This document shows positions 1 through 5,754 of a stretch of 5,838 nt of DNA, in pieces. Each line of letters opens with the position of its first letter. The stretch's first letter is position 1. Source of the stretch: Candidatus Aenigmatarchaeota archaeon (GTDB lineage Archaea > Aenigmatarchaeota > Aenigmatarchaeia > PWEA01 > JAGHBM01); NCBI GenBank assembly GCA_021160955.1, contig JAGHBM010000045.1:1-5838 (forward strand), read 5' to 3'. The notes beneath the pieces were generated by a model that saw only the letters and a program-made list of their open reading frames with translations, was not told where the DNA came from and did not search any database. The translations under genes were made by a program, and so were the position numbers.

Positions 1-753
1 AACGGCACCACATACCTTTTGTGTATCCTTAGAAATTATTATGTTTCTCCTGTCAACAACGAGCTCTTTCTTTGATGCCATTGCAACCTCTATCAATCCG
101 TTTAAAATTCCACCTTCGGTCGGATCGTGCATCGAACTGGCATATTTGGATAATATCATGGCCTCTTTAACAACACTTATTTGCTTCAATTTATTCTTGG
201 CCTTCTTCAACAGAGTCGGAGAAATTTTGCCTCTTATCTTCTTCTCAAAGTCAGTTGCGATTATTCCTGTGGCCTCTATGGCGGCTCCTTTGGTCAGTAT
301 TATCTTATCACCGTCTCTCGCACCAGAGGTAGGAACGAACCTATTCCCGGTACCAATACAGGTCAAAGATATAAAAGGCCTTGAAATTTCAGGTGTGTAC
401 TCCGAATGACCTCCCACAATCGATATGCCAAGTTTCTTAGCCTCCTTGTCGAGTTGCCTCGTTATTTTGTCCAAGTCTTTAAATCCATCAGGTAAAAAGA
501 ATATCACCGTCATCCATCTCGGTCTGGCTCCGGATGCCGCAGCATCATTTGCAGCTATGTGAATACCGAGGGTTCCTATTCTGTCGGCAGCAAAAATTAT
601 TGGATCAGAACTCACAACTATAATTTTTTCATCAACTTTGATGGCAGCAGCATCCTCTCCGAACTTTGGACCTACCAGAACATTATCATCTCTTTTACCG
701 AGTCTCTTGAACACGTACTTTTCTAATTCTTCACGACTAATTTTTCCTATCAT
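1..753 (-). CDS. AIR synthase/HypE-like ATP-binding protein, C-terminus cut off by window edge
   Basis: This is a PurM/HypE-superfamily protein; 251 residues are visible and the C-terminal part lies outside the window (I recall archaeal relatives being about 330 aa). The N-terminal domain carries FGEDAAAI (31-38), the superfamily Mg-ATP-binding acidic motif, then SSDPI (48-52) and ANDAAASGARPRW (68-80). GGHSEYTP (114-121) and SGARDGDKIILTKG (143-156) mark the domain junction, and MHDPTEGGILNGL (208-220) is the conserved C-domain motif. Family members use ATP to activate an amide or carboxamide: PurM in purine synthesis, HypE in hydrogenase cyanide-ligand synthesis, SelD with selenide. The sequence most resembles archaeal 'AIR synthase-related' proteins of unsettled substrate. 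The HypE C-terminal cysteine cannot be checked here, so no symbol is given. The ATG at 753 is 10 nt after the nitroreductase stop with no clear Shine-Dalgarno or promoter of its own, which suggests co-transcription and perhaps coupled translation. Confidence 0.9.
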   Translation of the reverse strand, partial: MIGKISREELEKYVFKRLGKRDDNVLVGPKFGEDAAAIKVDEKIIVVSSDPIIFAADRIGTLGIHIAANDAAASGARPRWMTVIFFLPDGFKDLDKITRQLDKEAKKLGISIVGGHSEYTPEISRPFISLTCIGTGNRFVPTSGARDGDKIILTKGAAIEATGIIATDFEKKIRGKISPTLLKKAKNKLKQISVVKEAMILSKYASSMHDPTEGGILNGLIEVAMASKKELVVDRRNIIISKDTQKVCGAV

Positions 754-763
754 TTTTTATCTT

Positions 764-1372
764 TCAAATTTTTTTCAATGTCCTCAAAACCTTTCTTTTA
801 ATCCTCTTCCCATATTCCAAGAGACCTTTCCATTCGGGAGAATCGACAGACTTTCCGTACTTATCTATGTATGTGAACTGGGGAACCTCAACTCTCTCTG
901 GTGTCTCAGGTTTCTCGGCTGGATAGCCTATTGGAAGTAGTGCGACAGGATTTATGTGTCCAGGACAACCTAAAATCTTTTTTATTTCATCTTCTTCGAA
1001 TGCACCGACAAAGCAGGAACCAAGTCCTAAAGAATGTGCAACGAGCATCATGTTCTGAACTGCGCAACCAATACTCTCCAAGGCATACATCTGTCCACGC
1101 TCACCATATTTGGAACGAGCAATTCTTTCATTTATACAAACTACAAGTACTACGGGAGCTGTTGATATCCAATCCTGGTCATAAGCAGCTCTGGAAAGGG
1201 ATTCAATGACGTCATGATCTTTGACAATTATAATTTCCCACGGTTGTCTGTTTCCAGCAGAGGGTGCCCATCTACAAGCTTCCAAAATCCAACCTATTTT
1301 CTCGTCTTCAACTGGCTTATCCAAAAAAGCTCTTATGGATCTTCTTCCCCTTATGGCATCAAACAGTTCCAT
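764..1372 (-). CDS. Nitroreductase-family FMN flavoprotein
   Basis: A single-domain nitroreductase of 202 residues, normal for the family. These are cytoplasmic, usually dimeric FMN oxidoreductases taking electrons from NAD(P)H; substrates range from nitroaromatics and quinones to flavins and cannot be told from sequence. Visible FMN-site elements are RRSIRAF (10-16), WAPSAGNRQPW (35-45), the central helix region ALESIGCAVQNMMLVAHSLGLG (about 97-118, here named only as landmarks) and LPIGYPAEKP (146-155). The last 16 residues form a lysine/arginine-rich tail. The reading frame is open to a GTG at 1378, two codons earlier. I chose the ATG at 1372 because AGGTG (1382-1378) sits 5 nt upstream as a Shine-Dalgarno, and because the family typically starts MELF-AI--RRSIR. 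It is the first gene of a probable two-gene operon with the AIR-synthase-like protein. No fused ferredoxin or cobalamin-type domain is present. Confidence 0.94.
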   Translation of the reverse strand: MELFDAIRGRRSIRAFLDKPVEDEKIGWILEACRWAPSAGNRQPWEIIIVKDHDVIESLSRAAYDQDWISTAPVVLVVCINERIARSKYGERGQMYALESIGCAVQNMMLVAHSLGLGSCFVGAFEEDEIKKILGCPGHINPVALLPIGYPAEKPETPERVEVPQFTYIDKYGKSVDSPEWKGLLEYGKRIKRKVLRTLKKI

Positions 1373-1377
1373 AACCA

Positions 1378-1382
1378 CACCT
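1378..1382 (-). promoter_or_regulatory. Shine-Dalgarno of the nitroreductase gene
   Basis: On the minus strand AGGTG lies 5 nt before the ATG at 1372, matching the core of the archaeal anti-Shine-Dalgarno complement. The alternative GTG start at 1378 would overlap it, so the site decides the start codon. Confidence 0.6.
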
Positions 1383-1405
1383 AATAATACTTTGGTGCCT
1401 TTTTA

Positions 1406-1417
1406 TTTATTTTTAAA
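1406..1417 (-). promoter_or_regulatory. Probable TATA box for the nitroreductase/AIR-synthase operon
   Basis: The minus strand reads TTTAAAAATAAA here, a reasonable archaeal TATA element. Transcription starting about 25 nt downstream would begin near 1386 and give a leader of about 14 nt that contains the AGGTG site. The surroundings are very A+T-rich, so the exact box is uncertain. Confidence 0.4.
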
Positions 1418-1445
1418 ATAAAAACAAAATTCAATGTTCAAGAGC

Positions 1446-1465
1446 AAAACAAAAACGACAAAAAA
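1446..1465 (-). terminator. T-rich terminator after the arginine decarboxylase
   Basis: Directly after the pdaD stop codon the minus strand carries runs of six, five and four T (1465-1460, 1455-1451, 1449-1446) with no hairpin. Closely spaced oligo-T tracts are the typical intrinsic termination signal in archaea. More T-runs follow near 1428-1415. Confidence 0.55.
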
Positions 1466-1468
1466 TAA

Positions 1469-2014
1469 TCAAATCAAGAACACCGCAGCAGCTATAACTG
1501 AAGTCCAAAGACCATTTTTATCTCCCCTGGCCGACTGAGCCACGTGTGTTGTTTTGAATATTTTTCCACTTGCCTTGTATATTTGTTTTCTTTCATCCCA
1601 AGCGGTTTTGGGATTAAAATTTATTCCCAAAGTTGTCGCCAACATCGATGCAGCCAAATCCTCTGCATATTCTCCTGCCCTTTTCTCCGTTTCACCAAAG
1701 GAATGGTGCTCCGAGAGATATCCGTACTCTTTCTTGTCCTTGGGTATGGCCAGACCTACCGCAGCCGAGATGAGCCTGTTTGGTTCGTTCGTATCATTCT
1801 TCGCCATAACCACAAATGTTATTTGACCTGGTTTGAGAAGTTTGAGTCCTTCCTCACGAGGTATCATCTCACAGTTTGGAGGAAATATACTTGAAACATT
1901 CACAAGATTGCATTTTTGTATTCCAGCCTTTCTGAGCGCGAGCTCAAACGACGCCAACCTATCCTTGTGGACACCCACACCTTTGGTCAGGAAACACTTT
2001 TTTGGAACTATCAT
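1469..2014 (-). CDS. pdaD: Pyruvoyl-dependent arginine decarboxylase
   Basis: This 181-residue proenzyme converts arginine to agmatine and CO2, the first step of archaeal polyamine synthesis and the source of agmatine for agmatidine in tRNA-Ile. It cleaves itself to make a pyruvoyl cofactor instead of using pyridoxal phosphate. The cleavage site is NLVNVSSIFPP (36-46): cleavage between Ser41 and Ser42 would leave a beta chain of 41 residues and an alpha chain starting with pyruvoyl. Asn36 aligns with the conserved active-site Asn (Asn47 in the Methanocaldococcus jannaschii enzyme). Glu102 in YLSEHH aligns with its catalytic Glu109. AAVGLAIPKDK (84-94) is a further family signature, and the C-terminal GLWTSVIAAAVFL (168-180) is typical of a longer subfamily. 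The ATG at 2014 is preceded by AAAAAGGAT (2031-2023). The gene lies 39 nt after the translation-factor-like gene and may be read from that promoter, its own, or both. Confidence 0.95.
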   Translation of the reverse strand: MIVPKKCFLTKGVGVHKDRLASFELALRKAGIQKCNLVNVSSIFPPNCEMIPREEGLKLLKPGQITFVVMAKNDTNEPNRLISAAVGLAIPKDKKEYGYLSEHHSFGETEKRAGEYAEDLAASMLATTLGINFNPKTAWDERKQIYKASGKIFKTTHVAQSARGDKNGLWTSVIAAAVFLI

Positions 2015-2022
2015 AAAATCAT

Positions 2023-2031
2023 ATCCTTTTT
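2023..2031 (-). promoter_or_regulatory. Shine-Dalgarno-like site of pdaD
   Basis: AAAAAGGAT on the minus strand ends 8 nt before the ATG at 2014. The match to the anti-Shine-Dalgarno is partial (AAGGA). An ATG at 2022 starts only a three-codon frame whose TGA overlaps the real start codon. Confidence 0.45.
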
Positions 2032-2042
2032 GAAGAAGTTTC

Positions 2043-2060
2043 TATTTAAATTTTTATATC
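2043..2060 (-). promoter_or_regulatory. Possible internal promoter of pdaD
   Basis: The minus strand reads GATATAAAAATTTAAATA, containing two overlapping TATA-like elements (ATATAAAAAT and TTTAAATA). It overlaps the stop codon of the upstream gene at 2056-2054. Starting from the first element, a transcript would begin near 2030 and still include the ribosome-binding site. Confidence 0.4.
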
Positions 2061-2965
2061 GGATGCCCGGCACCAACGAATCGCAGCTTCTTTCCATTTA
2101 AATCCAGCAGCACAAAAACATCGTCTTTCCTGTATGCGATTTTTCTACCACACCTGAGCAAGATTCTGTTGTTGGAAACAATCTCTACGTTCACCGGCAA
2201 TGACTGCATACCAACGGTCAAGTGATATGCACCTTCCTTGAAGTTCGTGTAAAATTTATTGGGCTCGAATGAAACTTCCACAACATCACCAACTTTTATG
2301 GAATCATCTTTGGATAAAATGCTTCCTCTCCTCATGTCATCAACAGAAGCACCTTTTACCGCAACACCAACCCTCATTCCAGGCGCAGCTTCTTCAAAAT
2401 CTTTGTCATGGACTTGTATGGACTTTACAACAATTTCCTTTTCTGGCGGGAGCAACATTAACTTGTCGTACTTTCTCAAAACACCCCTCTTGACGAATCC
2501 GAGTGCAACGTCTCCAACTCCCTTGACGTTAAAAGACTGATCTATCACAACAGTTGTTGGAGACGAAGTATCTCGTGAAGGGTTCATCAATTTTAACATC
2601 TCGATGATGCTGGTCGGATCTCTCTTCACGAACTCAAACGACTCCAGGCTCGTTCCCTTTACCAATGGCTTGACCACCTCCGGTGCATCTGAAACCACTA
2701 GACCTTCGTTAATTTTCATTGCATCCAACATGAGAATGGTCTCTCCAACTGAAGGTGAGAGCTCACCGACCGACAATATTGCTGTATCTATGACGGATAA
2801 TATTTGGCTCTTTGGTATGATCTCGTCATTTCTCGGTTGAAGAAAGGTGAAAATATGATCATCCATTTTTCTGTTAAAGAATAATATGTCGGTCTGAGAT
2901 CCTCTTTTACCAAGATCCCTTCCCAAGGCATCATCGTGGAATATTCCAACATTTATCCCAATCAT
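2054..2965 (-). CDS. SelB/EF-Tu-like protein with degenerate G domain (EF-Tu domain 2 protein)
   Basis: A 303-residue protein with the build of a translational GTPase but probably no GTPase activity. Residues 1-130 keep the outline of the G domain: INVGI (3-7) opens it, and the region around AILSVGE (62-68), MLDAMKINEGLVV (79-91) aligns with the strand-helix-strand after the DxxG motif in SelB. The P-loop GxxxxGK[ST] is replaced by FHDDALGRDLGKRGS (9-23), and neither DxPGH nor NKxD is recognisable. Residues about 136-218 form a clear beta-barrel domain 2, with FNVKGVGDVALGFVKRGVL (145-163) and APGMRVGVAVKG (194-205). Residues 220-303 resemble domain 3, ending LRFVGAGHPI. The selenocysteine-insertion domain 4 is absent, so it is not SelB itself. 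Similar archaeal proteins are usually annotated as EF-Tu domain 2 proteins of unknown role. The frame is open to 3100, but that extension is hydrophobic, family-unlike and overlaps the ligase gene; the ATG at 2965 is therefore used. No Shine-Dalgarno is visible, and the mRNA may be leaderless. Confidence 0.85.
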   Translation of the reverse strand: MIGINVGIFHDDALGRDLGKRGSQTDILFFNRKMDDHIFTFLQPRNDEIIPKSQILSVIDTAILSVGELSPSVGETILMLDAMKINEGLVVSDAPEVVKPLVKGTSLESFEFVKRDPTSIIEMLKLMNPSRDTSSPTTVVIDQSFNVKGVGDVALGFVKRGVLRKYDKLMLLPPEKEIVVKSIQVHDKDFEEAAPGMRVGVAVKGASVDDMRRGSILSKDDSIKVGDVVEVSFEPNKFYTNFKEGAYHLTVGMQSLPVNVEIVSNNRILLRCGRKIAYRKDDVFVLLDLNGKKLRFVGAGHPI

Positions 2966-2986
2966 AAGAAATTTTGAGTATGAAAC

Positions 2987-2996
2987 AAATAAAAAA
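2987..2996 (-). promoter_or_regulatory. TATA-like element of the SelB-like gene
   Basis: TTTTTTATTT on the minus strand is centred about 27 nt upstream of the ATG at 2965. A start site 25 nt downstream would fall next to the start codon, consistent with a leaderless or near-leaderless transcript and with the lack of a Shine-Dalgarno. Confidence 0.35.
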
Positions 2997-3017
2997 CTGA
3001 AAAATTGAAAAACCAAG

Positions 3018-3026
3018 TTTTTAATA
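3018..3026 (+). promoter_or_regulatory. TATA box of the DNA ligase gene
   Basis: TTTTTAATA is centred about 28 nt before the ligase ATG at 3050, with an A-rich stretch upstream that could serve as a BRE. The predicted transcript start is within a few nucleotides of the ATG. The G-rich GGGCGGG at 3029-3035 does not resemble a Shine-Dalgarno and would lie upstream of the transcript start. Confidence 0.45.
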
Positions 3027-3049
3027 AAGGGCGGGAATAATAATTTTTT

Positions 3050-4750
3050 ATGAAGTATTCTGATCTCGTGAAATACTACGAAGAACTTGAATCCACCCAA
3101 TCCAAGTTGGAAAAAACGAAAATTCTCGCAAAACTTTTTGAAGAAGCTGATGATGAAATCCTCGAAATGGTTGTTCTTCTCTCTTCTGGAAGAGTTTTCC
3201 CACCATACTCGGAAAAGGAATTAGGAATAGCCACGAAAACAATGGTCAAGGCTATTTCAAAGGCAACCGGACTCAGTGAAGATGAGGTAGAAAAAATATT
3301 CAAAGAGACCGGAGATTTAGGACTAACTGCTGCAGAATGCGTGAAGAAAAGGAAGCAAGTTACACTCCTAAAAAAAGTTCTCACCGTCAAAAAGGTGTTT
3401 GAAAACCTGAGGGAAATCGCATCCATAGAGGGAAAGAAGTCACAGGAAAAGAAGATGAGCCTGATAGCAGAATTGTTCGCATCCGCCGAACCCAAAGAGG
3501 CCATATACATAACTAGAACCATCCTAGAAGAGCTTCGAATAGGGGTCGCCGAAGGGATATTGAGGGATGCAATAGTGGAAGCTTTCCTCAAACCAAAAAC
3601 AAAGGAAGAGAGGGAAGAATTCAGAAAGGCAGTTGAATATGCGTGGAACATAAGATCCGATTTTGCCGAAGTTGCAAGGATAGCAAAAAAAGAGGGACTC
3701 AAAGGACTGAAGAAAGTTGAAATAAGATTGGGTCAACCCATACAATTGATGCTCGGTGAGAAGGCAAAGAGCATAGAAGAGGTAATTAAAAAGTTCGGAA
3801 AAGTTGCGATCGAATACAAGTACGATGGAATGAGGGCAGAGATTCACAAGAAAGGGGATAAGATATGGGTCTTCACAAGAAGGCTTGAAAACGTGACAAA
3901 ACAATTCCCCGACATAGTCGAGCTCTGTAAAAAAGGATTGAAGGCAGAAGAATGTATAGTTGAGGGTGAGGCACTCGCCATAGATCCAAAAACAGGGTAT
4001 CCGAAACCGTTTCAAGAACTTTCACAGAGGATACAGAGGAAATACAACATAGAAGAGATGATGAAAAAAATACCAATCCAACTGAACTTGTTCGACGTAA
4101 CCTACGTGGATGGAAAAAAACTGTTTGACACACCATTCATAGAGAGAAGAAAAATTCTCGAGAGTATCGTAGAAGAAATTCCAGAAAAGCTCCAGCTTGC
4201 AAAGGAAATAATAACAGATGATTTGAAAAAAGCGGAAGAATTTTATCACGAGGCATTGAACGCAAAACAAGAAGGCGTGTTCTTAAAGGTTTTGGACTCG
4301 AAGTACGTGTTCGGAAGGCACGTTGGTGGCTTGTATAAGATAAAACCGATAATGGAGACTCTTGACTTGGTCATAGTCGCTGCCATGTGGGGTGAAGGAA
4401 AGAGAGCCAATTGGTTGAGCTCTTACGTTCTCGCTGTGAGAGATCCAGATACCGGAAGTTTTCTTCCGTGCGGAATGATGGGTACGGGATTGACTGAAGA
4501 CCAATTCGAAGAAATGACTCAGAAGCTAAAGCCCTTGATAACAAGCGAAAAGGGAAAAACGGTTGAAGTTAAACCAAAGATAGTGGTGGAAGTCGCATAC
4601 CAAGAGATTCAAAAATCACCAAACTACGAATCTGGTTATGCTTTGAGGTTTCCAAGGCTCGTCAGGGTTAGAGTTGACAAGTCCCCTGAAGAAGCAGACA
4701 CCATAGAAAGGTTAATCGATCTATACAAGAGCCAGGGAAAAGAAGGTTAA
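3050..4750 (+). CDS. lig: ATP-dependent DNA ligase (archaeal replicative type)
   Basis: A complete 566-residue ligase that seals nicks using ATP through a lysyl-AMP intermediate, joining Okazaki fragments and finishing repair. Domains in order are the helical DNA-binding domain (about 1-225), the adenylation domain (about 226-435) and the OB-fold domain (about 436-566). Motif I is EYKYDGMRAEIH (255-266) with catalytic Lys257. Motif III is FTRRLENVTKQFP (275-287), IIIa LFDVTYVDGK (347-356), IV EGVFLK (408-413), V LYKIKP (428-433) with Lys430 and Lys432, and VI RFPRLVRVRVDK (533-544). EVAYQEIQKSPNY (514-526) and METLDLVIV (435-443) are typical of archaeal ligases. Length and motif spacing are normal and the start at 3050 gives the usual N-terminus. 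Small deviations are Phe411 where Met is usual in motif IV, and Leu428-Tyr429 before motif V where Trp is common. The gene is divergent from the SelB-like gene; no oligo-T terminator stands out directly after it. Confidence 0.97.
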   Translation: MKYSDLVKYYEELESTQSKLEKTKILAKLFEEADDEILEMVVLLSSGRVFPPYSEKELGIATKTMVKAISKATGLSEDEVEKIFKETGDLGLTAAECVKKRKQVTLLKKVLTVKKVFENLREIASIEGKKSQEKKMSLIAELFASAEPKEAIYITRTILEELRIGVAEGILRDAIVEAFLKPKTKEEREEFRKAVEYAWNIRSDFAEVARIAKKEGLKGLKKVEIRLGQPIQLMLGEKAKSIEEVIKKFGKVAIEYKYDGMRAEIHKKGDKIWVFTRRLENVTKQFPDIVELCKKGLKAEECIVEGEALAIDPKTGYPKPFQELSQRIQRKYNIEEMMKKIPIQLNLFDVTYVDGKKLFDTPFIERRKILESIVEEIPEKLQLAKEIITDDLKKAEEFYHEALNAKQEGVFLKVLDSKYVFGRHVGGLYKIKPIMETLDLVIVAAMWGEGKRANWLSSYVLAVRDPDTGSFLPCGMMGTGLTEDQFEEMTQKLKPLITSEKGKTVEVKPKIVVEVAYQEIQKSPNYESGYALRFPRLVRVRVDKSPEEADTIERLIDLYKSQGKEG

Positions 4751-4767
4751 AATCATATTTAAATACT

Positions 4768-4803
4768 TTAGCACCTTATTTAAAGTTAGGAATTAGCACT
4801 TAT
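4768..4803 (+). repeat. Short direct repeat upstream of the TrmB-like gene
   Basis: TTAGCACCTTAT (4768-4779) recurs as TTAGCACTTAT (4793-4803) with a 25-nt offset and one base missing. The second copy runs into a hyphenated inverted repeat CACTTATGAGTG (4797-4808, five of six pairs). Both lie 20-55 nt before the TATA box of the regulator, so an operator for an activator or for autoregulation is possible. This is inferred from position only; in A+T-rich DNA such repeats can arise by chance. Confidence 0.35.
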
Positions 4804-4823
4804 GAGTGATACAAAACGATAAG

Positions 4824-4831
4824 TTTATAAA
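4824..4831 (+). promoter_or_regulatory. TATA box of the TrmB-like gene
   Basis: TTTATAAA preceded by CGATAAG, which could act as a BRE. A transcript starting about 25 nt downstream would begin near 4852. That excludes the ATG at 4850 and gives the ATG at 4871 a leader of about 20 nt. Further TATA-like stretches at 4756-4765 (palindromic TATTTAAATA) and 4778-4784 lie too far upstream to be the main box for this start. Confidence 0.5.
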
Positions 4832-4857
4832 TGTTGGGTCTCAAAATAAATGATAGT

Positions 4858-4864
4858 GGGGGAT
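4858..4864 (+). promoter_or_regulatory. Shine-Dalgarno-like site of the TrmB-like gene
   Basis: GGGGGAT lies 6 nt before the ATG at 4871. It is an imperfect match to GGAGGTG but well placed, and together with the TATA position it favours this start over the ATG at 4850, which has no such site. Confidence 0.4.
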
Positions 4865-4870
4865 GTAAAG

Positions 4871-5692
4871 ATGACAAAAGTTGTAGCAAGTCAAAAAGTT
4901 TTGGATGTTTTAAAAACACTCGGACTTAATTCGTACGAGAGAAAACTCTATGTAACTTTGTTGGCAAAAGGAACTTCTACCGCAGGTAGTTTATCAGAGC
5001 TTTCTGGCGTTCCAAGATCCAGAACTTACGACGTCTTGGAGAGTTTGGCAGATAAAGGCTTCGTAGTGATACAATCGAATAAACCACTGAAATACGTCGC
5101 GATACCTCCAGACGAAGCATTGGAAAGACTCAGAAAAAAGCACGAAGAGGACTTCAAAGAGCTCACTCAAAGAATAGAAGAAGTTAAGAAGAGCAAGGTC
5201 TTGGACGAGCTGAAATCCCTCTACAAGAAAGGAGTGAAAACGGTAAATCCAGCTGAGTTAACAGGTGCCATAAGGGGAAGATATGCAATGCACCAACAGC
5301 TCGAATCAGTTTTGAAGAGGGCAAAGGATCACATATACCTTCTAACATCTGAGGAAGGTCTTATAGAGCTCTACGAAAATCAAAACAAGTTGCTGAGAGA
5401 TGCAGCAAAAAGAGGAGTAGATGTGAGAATTGCGGCACCAATTACGAAAACAAACGAAGGAATAATCAAAGACTTGAGCAGTTATGCAAAACTCAGGAAC
5501 ACCAAAGGAATAAAGGGTCTCAGAGGAAGGTTTGCGATAGTTGATGGAAAGGAAGTTATAGTTGCATTGACCGATGAAAAAACACATCCGACACAGGACT
5601 TACACCTTTGGTCACAGAGCAGTCACATAGCAGGAGATACATTAAGGCCTCTCTTTGAGATGGTTTGGGAAAACGCAGAAAAATACAATTGA
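4871..5692 (+). CDS. TrmB-family transcriptional regulator
   Basis: A 273-residue DNA-binding regulator. Residues about 12-80 form a TrmB-type winged helix: LGLNSYERKLYVTLL (18-31), the recognition region GVPRSRTYDVLESLADKGFV (46-65) and the wing to YVAIPP (75-80). Residues 81-120 are a charged, heptad-like helix suited to dimerisation. Residues about 133-270 are the effector domain, with a phospholipase D-like outline: IYLLTS (155-160), GVDVRIAAP (182-190), GRFAIVDGKEVIVALT (219-234) and the C-terminal LFEMVWENAEKY. The catalytic HxKxxxxD signature of phospholipase D is absent, as expected for a sensor. TrmB proteins in archaea commonly sense sugars or control metabolic genes; the ligand and targets here cannot be read from sequence. 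The start at 4871 is preferred over 4850 on promoter and ribosome-binding-site grounds. It lies 120 nt after the ligase with its own promoter, so a functional link to the ligase is not implied. Confidence 0.92.
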   Translation: MTKVVASQKVLDVLKTLGLNSYERKLYVTLLAKGTSTAGSLSELSGVPRSRTYDVLESLADKGFVVIQSNKPLKYVAIPPDEALERLRKKHEEDFKELTQRIEEVKKSKVLDELKSLYKKGVKTVNPAELTGAIRGRYAMHQQLESVLKRAKDHIYLLTSEEGLIELYENQNKLLRDAAKRGVDVRIAAPITKTNEGIIKDLSSYAKLRNTKGIKGLRGRFAIVDGKEVIVALTDEKTHPTQDLHLWSQSSHIAGDTLRPLFEMVWENAEKYN

Positions 5693-5714
5693 TGAATGTT
5701 TATGAGTCAATGCA

Positions 5715-5754
5715 TTTTCTTTTAGTTTTACTATTTGTTATTTTTTGTTATTTT
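5715..5754 (+). terminator. T-rich terminator after the TrmB-like gene
   Basis: Repeated T-runs of three to six bases begin 23 nt after the stop codon, including TTTTTT at 5741-5746, with no clear hairpin. This suits archaeal oligo-T termination. The tract overlaps the end of the convergent minus-strand reading frame, where its complement encodes the lysine/asparagine-rich tail. Confidence 0.5.

Noticed and set aside
41..409. Plus-strand open frames opposite the AIR-synthase-like gene
   Set aside because: The minus strand has an uninterrupted frame with several PurM/HypE motifs; the plus frames are its shadows.
1373..1378. GTG start for the nitroreductase adding two residues
   Set aside because: The AGGTG ribosome-binding site would overlap it, and the family N-terminus matches the ATG at 1372.
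2054..2965. Naming the pseudo-GTPase SelB and looking for selenoprotein machinery
   Set aside because: The GTP-binding motifs and the SECIS-binding domain are missing, and no in-frame TGA or SECIS-like structure is evident in the genes here.
2966..3100. N-terminal extension of the SelB-like frame by 45 residues up to 3100
   Set aside because: It would overlap the start of the DNA ligase gene on the other strand and the promoter region, its residues look like translated A+T-rich noise, and the family-like sequence begins at MIGINVG (2965).
3076..3702. Long minus-strand open frame of 208 codons inside the ligase gene
   Set aside because: It is a serine/phenylalanine-rich mirror of the ligase coding strand with no recognisable motif, and the ligase on the plus strand is unambiguous.
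4802..4822. Six-codon open frame (MSDTKR) between ligase and regulator as a leader peptide
   Set aside because: It lies upstream of the likely transcript start of the regulator, has no ribosome-binding site and is short enough to occur by chance.
4850..4870. Upstream ATG for the TrmB-like protein adding seven residues
   Set aside because: It coincides with or precedes the transcript start predicted from the TATA box at 4824 and has no ribosome-binding site; the ATG at 4871 has GGGGGAT at a suitable distance.
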